Below are positions 54,994-64,000 of a stretch of 64,000 bases of DNA, piece after piece. Location: assembly GCF_000004195.4 (NCBI RefSeq), contig NC_030677.2, positions 198,609,872 to 198,673,871 of the forward strand. The letters run 5' to 3'. The notes beneath the pieces are model-generated. The model searched no databases. It saw nothing but the letters and a program-made list of their open reading frames with translations, and was not told where the DNA came from. How positions within the stretch are numbered: the first letter of the stretch is position 1; each line of letters begins with the position of its first letter. Both the position numbers and the translations under genes were made by a program. The DNA is from Xenopus tropicalis. Lineage: Eukaryota; Chordata; Amphibia; Anura; Pipidae.

Positions 54994-55297
54994 AAGCACC
55001 ACCCATTTTATGACTTTTCACAGCAAAGACAGGACAGTTGGCCCTTAAATCTAAGGACAGAAATGATAGTTGAATTGGCCACAGATAACCTAGTGGTGCA
55101 ATGGTTTCAATTACCACCATGTAGCCATGTCCTGAGTTTGATTCCAATTCCTGAGGTTGATTCCATTAACGATGCTCCTATAGAATGTGTGCATAATAGG
55201 AACCTTACATTTCATGCATGATTGGGACCGGGACTGAACTAATCGATCAATCTCTGTAAAGCCTGTCAGCGCTAAATGTATATGTATATGTATATAT
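54994..55297. repeat. Spacer segment, first copy of a duplication
   Basis: AAGCACCACCCATTTTATGA through CTGTCAGCGCTAAATGTATA. Near-identical to 56683-56973. No ORF of note. Ends in a TATATG run at the duplication junction. Confidence 0.9.
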
Positions 55298-56682
55298 ACC
55301 ACTCACTGATCCACCCTCTCCACTGTAGACCACTCACTGATCCACCATCTCCACTGTCGACCACTCACTGATCCACCCTCTCCACCGTAGACCACTCACT
55401 GATCCACCATCTCCACCGTCGACCACTCACTGATCCACCCTCTCCACCGTCGACCACTCACTGATCCACCCTCTCCACCGTCGACCACTCACTGATCCAC
55501 CCTCTCCACCGTAGACCACTCACTGATCCACCCTCTCCACCGTTGACCACTCACTGAGCCACCCTCTCCACCGCAGACCACTCACTGATCCACCCTCTCC
55601 ACCGTCAACCACTCACTGATCCACCCTCTCCACTGTAGACAACTCACTGATCCACGATCTCCACCATCTACCACTCACTGATCCACCCTCTCCACCGTAG
55701 ACCACTCACTGATCCACCGTAGCCCACTCACTGATCCACCCTCTCCACTGTAGACCACTCACTGATCCACCATCTCCACTGTCGACCACTCACTGATCCA
55801 CCCTCTCCACCGTAGACCACTTACTGAGCCACCCTCTCCACCATAGACCACTCACTGATCCACCTTCTCCACCGTAGACCACTCACTGATCCACCCTCTC
55901 CACCGTTGACCACTCACTGATCCACCCTCTCCACCATTGACCACTCACTGATCCACCCTCTCCACCGTCGACCACTCACTGATCCACCCTCTCCACCGTT
56001 GACCACTCACTGAGCCACCCTCTCCACTGCAGACCACTCACTGATCCACCCTCTCCACCGTCGACCACTCACTGATCCACCCTCTCCACTGTCGACCACT
56101 CACTGATCCACCCTCTCCACTGTAGACCACTCACTGATCCACCCTCTCCACCGTAGACCACTCACTGATCCACCCTCTCCACCGTTGACCACTCACTGAG
56201 CCACCCTCTCCACCGCAGACCACTCACTGATCCACCCTCTCCACTGTAGACAACTCACTGATCCACGATCTCCACCATCTACCACTCACTGATCCACCCT
56301 CTCCACCGTAGCCCACTCACTGATCCACCCTCTCCGCTGTAGACCACTCACTGATCCACCCTCTCCACTGTAGACCATTCACTGATCCACCCTCTCCACT
56401 GTAGGCTACTCACTGATCCACCCTCTCCACTGTAGGCTACTCACTGATCCACCCTCTCCACTGTAGACCACTCACTGATCCACTGTCTCCACCGTCGACC
56501 ACTCACTGATCCACTGTCTCGACCGTCGACCACTCACTGATCCACCCTCTCCACTGTAGCCCACTCACTGACCCACCCTCTCCACCGTAGACCACTCACT
56601 GATCCACCCTCTCCACCGTAGCCCACTCACTGATCCACCCTCTCCACCGTAGCCCACTCACTGATCTACCGATCTACCCTCT
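55298..56682. repeat. 31-bp minisatellite, duplicated block, about 44 copies
   Basis: Repeats the order of variants in 53640-54993, including the rare units CACTGTCTCGACCGTCGACC and TCCGCTGTAGACC. It is therefore a copy of the end of the first array and not an independent expansion. Confidence 0.95.
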
Positions 56683-56973
56683 AAGCACCACCCATTTTAT
56701 GACTTTTCACAGCAAAGACAGGACAGTTGGCCCTTAAATCTAAGGACAGAAATGATAGTTGAATTGGCCACAGATAACCTAGTGGTGCAATGGTTTCAAT
56801 TACCACCATGTAGCCATGTTCTGAGTTTGATTCCAATTCCTGAGGTTGATTCCATTAACGATGCTCCTATAGAATGTGTGCATAATAGGAACCTTACATT
56901 TCATGCATGATTGGGACCGGGACTGAACTAATCGATCAATCTCTGTAAAGCCTGTCAGCGCTAAATGTATATG
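56683..56973. repeat. Spacer segment, second copy
   Basis: Offset 1689 bp from 54994. One visible difference is GTCCTGAG versus GTTCTGAG. After AAATGTATATG it leaves the duplication into other sequence. Confidence 0.9.
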
Positions 56974-57310
56974 AGTTTTGTACCAAATTCAATATAATAC
57001 TCAACCCATCACAACAAAGTCTGACTAATACCAAACCAAATTCAAAAAATGTAAATATTGAGATTAGGGTACAGTCAGCAAAACCACATAATCCTTGAAC
57101 AAAATTTGGCACAAATCTTGCAAAAAAGTGTCAGGATTTTGCCAAATTCCAGACTGTATTTATGGGGGAGTGTAATACAGGTCGCTCATGGGAACAATTT
57201 TGCCTTTGCGTAATGTAAAATACCTTTAGCAAAGCCATTGCTCCTTATGTGACAGTAGGAAAGCGGTTGCACATTTTTTTTAGCTTGCGCAGTATAAGTA
57301 ATAAAACTGC
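56974..57310. other. Gene-free AT-rich stretch
   Basis: Nothing recognised. Confidence 0.4.
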
Positions 57311-57314
57311 TTAA

Positions 57315-57731
57315 AGTAGAAGGAAAGGCTAGTAAAGAGTTAATCTCAAGCTGCAGGCATACCTTCAGTTCTCTCAATAGTACCCTTAAGTCTCCCCATA
57401 TTTCTCCTGTTCAGATGATCAGAAGCCTCATAGGAAAAAAAATGCTGAGCTGTGTAAATAAAATTCCCATAATGCCTCGCTCCTGCACCGAGACCAAGAC
57501 CAGTGTACATGCTCAGTTTGTAAGACTATGAGGAAGTTTCCTGCTGATTGGCTCAGATCACAAATTCCTAAGGGGGGGAGTGAGTCCTTAGCATTCTTGA
57601 GGGAGGGGGGAGCAGGAGAGGTAAGAGAGAGGAGAGAGCTGTGTGTCTCTGGCAAAACAAAGAGACAAGAAATCCTGTTTCTTTTGATAGAGGACTCTCT
57701 AGCCTACTTAGTTTATACCTTTTCTTCTCCT
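57315..57731. mobile_element. AGGAGAAGG TTAA-type MITE, complete
   Basis: Starts AGTAGAAGGAAAG, ends TTTTCTTCTCCT, with TTAA at 57311-57314 and 57732-57735. 417 bp. Serves as the array-free relative of 37027-37775. Confidence 0.85.
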
Positions 57732-57839
57732 TTAATGGACGAGACGTTATTTTCGCACAATTACACCGTCTTCAAGCACGTCTTGTACATTCACAGTGCT
57801 CAATTAAAATTTGCACTACAATAACAGTCTAATCAAGAA

Positions 57840-58245
57840 TAATAAATTGCAATGCATGTTTTTATTCATATTTGTTCTCAGTTTTTTTTTTTCCAATTAT
57901 GACTTTTATTACGTTCCCGCCTTCCTAATGATTTTCCGCATTGCGGCTCATTGCAGCAGAGAGAGACATCTGATTTCAAAGAGAAATGTTTAAATCTCAG
58001 TGATTTACTATTTAGACCATCATGGCAGCCCCTGAAGTTGGTTCTCCCCATCCATGATTTCCAATTGGAGCACAAAGAATTTGTGTTTGACAAAATGAAG
58101 ACATTCCAATTACTTAATTTCTTTTTTAAAAATGAATGTTCAAACTGCAGTGCTTTTTGACCCAAGTCATAAATATATCTCATTTGAAGCTTCACTAAAA
58201 CACAACTGACCTGAGACTGAATGGGTGGTTACTTTGTACAACATT
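57840..58245. other. Unique sequence, possible conserved noncoding element
   Basis: No repeat ends and no convincing exon. Even composition with homeodomain-like ATTA words. Only a comparison with other genomes can decide. Confidence 0.2.
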
Positions 58246-58409
58246 AGTGATGAGCGAATCTGACCCGTTCCGCTTCAGCGAAACATTTGTAAAATGCATT
58301 GAAGTCAACAGAATTTTTCCGTGGCTACCGCGCAACTTATTTTACACACACACAACTTTTTATGCACTTTTTATGTGTGCTACTTTTTTTCTCACTTCAA
58401 ATGCATTAA

Positions 58410-58765
58410 AGGAGAAGGAAAGTCATTTTGGCATTTTACTGCCAATAGATTCACCACATTAGTGCAGAAAGCCCTAGGAGCTCCCTCCGATAGCAGCTGC
58501 CATTTTAGCTTGGTCTTGGTAGCTTCCTGCTGCAGTTATAGCCATTGGTAGCTCAGATCACACATTAATAAGCATGGGGGAAGTGAGTTCTTATGCATTC
58601 TTTTGGGAGGGGGAGCAGGAGAGAGAAAGAGGAGAGAACTGAGCAGACTCAAGCCCCAAAAATGAAGGAGCCCTAAAAGAGAGGAAGTCTGATACAGAAG
58701 AACATGTTCCCAAAAAAAGAGACAAGAAATCCTGTGTTTCTTTTGATAGAGGACTCAGTGTAGCG
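58410..58765. mobile_element. AGGAGAAGG TTAA-type MITE, right end decayed
   Basis: TTAA at 58406-58409, then AGGAGAAGGAAAGTCATTTT. The right terminus is not preserved. Confidence 0.65.
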
Positions 58766-58949
58766 TTTCTGTGAGTGCTTACGGCTGTATTTATGCAATT
58801 TTTTTTCCAGCATATTTTTACTGTATTTTCACAAAAAAATTCCCTCATCACTTTTCAACATACAAATAAGTGCTCAGTTACTTACAAAAGGAGAAAGTGC
58901 TAGGTGCATAAATGGGCACCATTACGAGGCTATTCAGGTAGCACTAGAA

Positions 58950-59115
58950 CAGCGGTTCTCAACCTGTGGGTCGGGACCCCTCTGGGTCTCAACCTCTGGT
59001 TCGAACAACCCTTTCACAGGGGTCGCCTGAGAGCATCCGAAAAGACATATTTCCGATGGTCTTAGGAATAATTTTATGGTTGGGGGTCAACACAACATGA
59101 GGTTGAGAACCACTG
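58950..59115. mobile_element. SPIN-like hAT nonautonomous element
   Basis: Starts CAGCGGTTCTCAACCTGTGG, ends GGTTGAGAACCACTG. It contains TTTCACAGGGGTCGCCTGAG and AATTTTATGGTTGGGGGTCA, matching my memory of the SPIN (Space Invaders) hAT family. Flanks CACTAGAA (58942-58949) and CACCAGAA (59116-59123) agree at 7 of 8. 166 bp. Confidence 0.85.
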
Positions 59116-59123
59116 CACCAGAA

Positions 59124-60465
59124 CATTAGATTGAGCACATTAAGCTGGGGCACAATGAATACCTGTACTGAATGCCCACCACTGAATAGACTACTAGTAA
59201 GGGGCTTGGGGTTGCTTATGACCCTTTTGCATATTTTTAAAACAGCTAGATATAATGGGTTATACCAACTTGGATAATTAGTTTTTGTTTTTTATACTTG
59301 TGATGTTAAAGGCCGAGTACTTAAATGTATTTCTATATTTTCTCACCAACCCCCCCTGCCTGAGTAGCCACTTGAATGCCTTTAGCTGGATCTTTTACTC
59401 ACTGTACCCTGGCCTACATTACAGCGGCTTACACAAGTAGGCTGATTTGCTCTATGTGCGCTATTAATCACTGTAACCATCTCCGAGGTTAAGTGATGTG
59501 ATCAACAGTGTCGAAATGGTGCCGACAAATCTCTACTCTGACAAATGCCATCCGCTTCAGCCTCCTGCCCTAGACTGGTCTGCAGCCAAAGATGCTTTAG
59601 AAGGGATTTATCCAACCCATTGTATCAAACGGCATTTTCTTTCAGGTTGCCCAGCTGTTATCAATCCAGCCGGCAATTGCATCAACAAAAGATTACTAGG
59701 GGATAGAATTGAGGATTACATTTGGTATGACAATATTATTAGTTGGTGTAAGTGCCGTGTTACAAGGGGCAGATCATATTAGTCTAATCTATTTGCCTTT
59801 TATAGGCCAACGAGCCAGAGATTTGACAGCAAGAGGCAACAATATTTTGATGTTGCTAAATATAGAAAGCTGACAGATGGATCATTGGATTGATGTTTAT
59901 CCCAAGATCCCACAGTTGTAGCCAGCAACTCCCGGAACCCCACAACCACCCTCCAGTTTAACCAAACCACTTTGAATCTAAAATCTTGCAAAGAGATTAA
60001 CCAAAATCTTAGCAGTTTTATGATATTGTTTTAATTATTGAGGCAATAATCGGTTATAATCGGTGGCGATACAAATCCCATAAGGGGCATTAGTGGACCG
60101 AAAATATGAACCATGCAACAAAAGGAATGAAAATGAGCTTCTGAGCTTACACTGAGTGTCATTCCACGCACAGACAGCAAATACTGCCTAAAATATTTAT
60201 AGGCTTCAATGTTTTCATTGTTTTCCAGATTAAAGGCATTCTGTCCATACTGTAGTTTATGTAAGGAGAGGTGGAACATGGCTTTTCATCTTTGGTCTCA
60301 CCTAGAGAAGTTAGGGAGCAGAGATTGGGATCTCATGATCGAGGTAAAGGCAGTGGATCACAGCTTCTGTCATAGGGAACTCATAAGAGTCATTAGTTAG
60401 ACAAACCAAATTAAAAAGAGCAGCATCTGCCATATTGAGGAGAAGTAGAGTGGAGGTGAAGTAGC
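59124..60465. other. Gene-free, mostly unique
   Basis: A 94-codon plus frame at 59498-59782 has no known motif. 59430-59830 is free of repeats. No splice-supported exon. Confidence 0.35.
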
Positions 60466-61582
60466 TCCCAGGCAACACTCACCTTACCGTAGGAGCCAGT
60501 CAACACTCACCTTAGCATAAGAACCAGGCAACACTCACCTTACCATGAGAGCCAGGCAACACTCACCTTACCGTAGAAGCCAGGCAACACTCACCTTACC
60601 ATGAGAGCCAGGCAACACTCACCTTACAGTAGAAGCCGGGTAACACTCACCTTACCGTAGGAACCAGGCAACACTCACCTTACCGTAAGAGCCAGGCAAC
60701 ACTTACCTTACCGTAGGAGCCAGGCAACACTCACCTTACCGAAGGACCCAGGTAACACTCACCTTACCGTAGGAGCCAGGCAACACTCACCTTACCGTAA
60801 GAGCCAGGCAACACTCACCTTACCGTAGGAGCCAGGTAACACTCACCTTACCGTAGGAGCCAGGCAACACTCACCTAAGCATAAGAGCCAGGCAACACTC
60901 ACCTTAGCATAAGAGCCAGGCAACACTCACCTTACCATGAGAGCCAGGCAACACTCACCTTACCGTAGGAGCCAGGTAACACTCACCTTATCATGAGAGC
61001 CAGGCAACACTCACCTTACCGTAGGAGCCAGGTAACACTCACCTTGCCATGAGAGCCAGGCAACACTCACCTTACCGTAGGAGCCAGGTAACACTCACCT
61101 TATCATGAGAGCCAGGCAACACTCACCTTACCGTAGGAGCCAGGTAACACTCACCTTGCCATGAGAGCCAGGCAACACTCACCTTACCGTAGGAGCCAGG
61201 TAACACTCACCTTGCCATGAGAGCCAGGCAACACTCACCTTACCGTAGGAGCCAGGTAACACTCACCTTATCATGAGAGCCAGACAACACTCACCTTACC
61301 GTAGGAGCCAGGTAACACTCACCTTGCCATGAGAACCAGGCAACACTCACCTTACCGTAGGAGCCAGGTAACACTCACCTTACCATGAGAGCCAGGCAAC
61401 ACTCACCTTATCGTAGGAGCCAGGTAACACTCACCTTACCATAGGAGCCAGGTACCACCCACCTTTGCCATGAGAGCCAGGCAACACTCACCTTACCGTA
61501 GGAGCCAGGCAACACTCACCTTACCATAGGAGCCAGGCAACACTCACCTTACCGTAGGAGCCAGGCAACACTCACCTTACTG
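60466..61582. repeat. 28-bp minisatellite, about 40 copies
   Basis: The unit is GTAGGAGCCAGGCAACACTC then ACCTTACC. A second type begins CATGAGAGCCAGG. The two types alternate over about 60900-61400, a 56-bp higher-order period. Confidence 0.95.
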
Positions 61583-61585
61583 TAA

Positions 61586-61968
61586 AGGTGGCCATACACG
61601 GGCCGACTATAGCTGCCGATATCGGTCCCTTGGACCGATTCGGCAGCTAATCGGCCCGTGTATGGGGAGAGCAGAGCGGCCTGGCCGACCGATATCTGGC
61701 CTGAAATTGGCCAGATCTCGATCGGCCAGGTTAGAAAATCTGGTCGGATCGGGGACCGCATCGGCTCGTTGATGCGGTCCCCGATCCGACTGCCCCATTG
61801 CCGCCCACATAATCCGATCGTCTGGCCCCAGGGCCAAACGATCGGATTATTATTTTTTTTACCTAAATGGTCCCCCATATCGCCCACCCGTAGGTGGGGA
61901 TATCGGGGGAAGATCCGCTCGCTTGGCGACATCGCCAAGCGAGCGGATCTGCTCGTGTATGGCCACCT
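61586..61968. mobile_element. MITE with AGGTGGCCATACACG ends inserted in the 28-bp array
   Basis: Starts AGGTGGCCATACACGGGCCG, ends CTCGTGTATGGCCACCT. TAA at 61583-61585 and 61969-61971. The array word CCGTAAGAGCC is the intact target. Internal inverted blocks (for example GGACCGCATCGG / CCGATGCGGTCC) give strong hairpins. Confidence 0.85.
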
Positions 61969-61971
61969 TAA

Positions 61972-63713
61972 GAGCCACACTCTGGAATGGACTCAGCCTA
62001 TCTTTAGCCTAATTGGCTTTCACTGAAGGGGATCCATATCACTAAGGTTTCTCTCTACTGATGAGAATGTGGCTCCACACCCTTATTATCGCCTACAGGT
62101 TATAATTCATTATCTTCTTTAGTTTCTTACCCTTTCCTATACTGCTCACTCTCATATCCCCTCACCGTTTGTTGGTTGTGCTCAGGAATTACCTTCACTA
62201 CTGTTCAATAAATCATCTTTTTGTTTAAGAGCGCCAAGAGGCGCATGTATTGCAGGTATGTCAGTATCAGTCAGTGAGCCATTCATATTCTGTGCGTTAT
62301 ATGCCTATGAGTATTAGGCAAATATGAAACAGGCTCCTCAGTTTGGTACAATAGCTGGGTTCATGTCCAATAATGCATGTTTAATGGCATGGAAAGAACA
62401 AACTGCTTCAATTATCCTTATTTATTTAGATCCGGCACTCCATAATCAGCGTCGTCGTCGGTCAGCTGCCCTACTCACCAGCACAGACACTCTACTGTAT
62501 AAGGATTTATTGCTCACCGGCTCTGCCATCAGCTGCCTTTAATAATAAATGGGACCTTGCACACCATTCAACACATGTGAGTATCACTTGGCTTTAATGA
62601 GCCAGATCCATACACAGGCACCTCTTCATGGTTTCCATTAATGCCATTATTTATGTAGATCCGGAATAAGGTTATATATGTATATCTATCTCACACTGTG
62701 TATTATTTATTGACTTTTGATAAATGACTACCATTACTGCACATCCAACAGGAATCGGGATTTGTTGGGGTTGGCTGCACTTTGCTCATTTGGGTTAAAT
62801 AACTATAATTGGCTACAATTAGAGGCAGGCAGCTTCGGGATTTATATCAGGACAAGTCAGAGGGCATTTTCTTAGTTTCTTACCATTGTAAATGGAAGCT
62901 TAATATAGATATCCGCACAGCGTACTGACTTTATCTAGACATTCAGCTCAGATGGCTCGACCCCCGTGTCATTCCATTTAAACCGATCCATATCACATCT
63001 TTCTAACATGGAAACAGATGTTGCGCGGCGCGTGCGTCCCGTCTTGTCAATTCAACGTTCCCTCCATTTATCATTTATGTTCCCACATCTGCAGCGTCAT
63101 GAAATATCTTTTCGGAAACAAGTTTCCCTGAGCGTAGGATAACATTTTCTCATTGGGTAATAGGTTAACATTATTGGGTATTATTAACTGGTTTTCCATT
63201 TTGTGAATTTAAAAAAAAACAAAAACTTGATTGTTTGCGTATTCATTAAAAAATCTGAATATGAAAAACTTGATTGAATAAAAATAGTTCACAAACTTGA
63301 AAATTGAAAGATGGCTTGAATTTTGCTTAGGACAAGTTTGCCAGGACATCTGAATAAACTTGCAAGTTTTACTGTACATTCGAGTTTTCAGATTTTTTGC
63401 ACTTAATAAACATTCGAGGTTTTGAACCATAATTCAAATATTGGGAATTGTGGAAAAAAATTGAATTTGAATGTTGATAACATTCATGTCCTGCTGCTAT
63501 GGGAATCAAAAATACTATGAAGGAAACAGTCTAACCTACGTAACCTCTGCCCAGGGTATCAAACCATTTCAGCACAATTCCCAACCCCATATAAAGTTGG
63601 GCAAAGGTACCCATTATGGACACTATAAGGATCTTGGATCACATAGTAGGGTCTTACAGAGCATTGAAGCATTTATGTATTGTGGATTCAACTGCAGCAC
63701 AAGGCAAGCTGGA
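61972..63713. other. Gene-free, mostly unique
   Basis: No exon or element ends recognised. 63200-63480 is AT-rich with TTGAATTT words. A CG-rich word GCGCGGCGCGTGCG is at 63023-63036. Confidence 0.4.
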
Positions 63714-64000
63714 ACACCATAGTGCAAGCTGGAACACCACAGTGCAAGCTGGAACACCACAGTGCAAGCTGGAACACCACAGTGCAAGCTGGAACACCAC
63801 AGTGCAAGCTGGAACACCACAGTGCAAGCTGGAACACCACAGTGCAAGCTGGAACACCACAGTGCAAGCTGGAACACCATAGTGCAAGCTGGAACACCAC
63901 AGTGCAAGCTGGAACACCACAGTGCAAGCTGGAACACCATAGTGCAAGCTGGAACACCATAGTGCAAGCTGGAACACCATAGTGCAAGCTGGAACACCTG
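63714..64000. repeat. 20-bp minisatellite running off the window
   Basis: The unit is TGGAACACCACAGTGCAAGC, about 14 copies, with CACAG/CATAG variants. The flanking sequence ends GCAGCACAAGGCAAGC. All frames stay open on both strands; the ORFs are artefacts. Confidence 0.97.

Noticed and set aside
52335..56682. CRISPR-like regular array with a repeat of about 31 bp
   Set aside because: No unique spacers between units; it is a head-to-tail minisatellite in a vertebrate genome.
60466..61582. Array containing CACCTTACC, the complement of a splice donor, considered as repeated exons
   Set aside because: The period is 28 bp with no acceptor or coding unit between; the motif is incidental.
61549..61980. 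ORFs of 76-143 codons at 61549-62026
   Set aside because: They read through an inverted-repeat MITE inserted in the 28-bp array; both strands are open, as expected for GC-rich palindromes.
63616..64000. Overlapping ORFs of about 60-124 codons on both strands (QAGTPQCKLEHHS, and CSSLHYGVPACTMVFQL types)
   Set aside because: 20-bp minisatellite; every frame is open.
36305..64000. A divergent neighbour gene upstream of SPEF2 (PRLR is the neighbour in human)
   Set aside because: No exon resembling a cytokine-receptor domain was found on the plus strand; any such gene would start beyond 64000 or have only noncoding exons here.

Overview
The window is vertebrate nuclear DNA, most likely from a frog of the genus Xenopus. 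Two lines of evidence agree. One is a spliced gene whose translated exons follow human SPEF2 closely (compared from memory, not aligned). The other is a dense layer of interspersed repeats that I associate with Xenopus genomes: TTAA-flanked MITEs beginning AGGAGAAGG or AGGGG, Harbinger-like elements beginning GGGGCACATTTACTAA, and hAT elements beginning TAGGGATGCACC or CAGTGATCCCCAACC. No prokaryotic gene, rRNA, tRNA or CRISPR array was seen. Most long ORFs in the window are tandem repeats read as protein and are not annotated as genes.

The only gene I can support is the 5' part of SPEF2 (sperm flagellar protein 2, KPL2), on the minus strand from the start codon at 36304 down to 7846. Ten coding exons (36304-36247, 30553-30451, 28639-28387, 27562-27392, 25148-25008, 24804-24728, 22513-22324, 11834-11646, 10001-9814, 8014-7846) join with compatible phases. 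They give 1539 nt, or 513 residues: an N-terminal calponin-homology-like domain and then a long charged coiled-coil region. The gene runs off the left edge; its next exon is not visible in 1-7845. Upstream of the start codon is a short CpG-rich segment with a good RFX X-box (36395-36409), as expected for a cilium/flagellum gene.

The introns and the whole 36.4-64 kb flank are repeats. (1) Six elements with TA-flanked CAGGTAT ends carry arrays of a 113-bp unit; two more lack the array. (2) Several nonautonomous transposons have recognisable target-site duplications: hAT-type with 8 bp (one resembles the SPIN family), Harbinger-type with 3 bp, and TTAA-type. Some are nested three deep. (3) There are many minisatellites with units of 20, 28, 30, 31, 37, 40, 41, 55, about 59 and 60 bp. 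The largest (31 bp, 52.3-56.7 kb) includes a tandem 1.7-kb duplication. (4) A perfect 105-bp inverted repeat with a 4-bp spacer lies in SPEF2 intron 8.

I found no convincing new gene system. The most informative points are the cases where sequence records how repeats formed: a paralogous empty site, a minisatellite seeded between two CAAGT words at the end of an ORF, minisatellites inside MITEs, a microhomology junction, and a MITE end about 25 bp from a SPEF2 splice acceptor.
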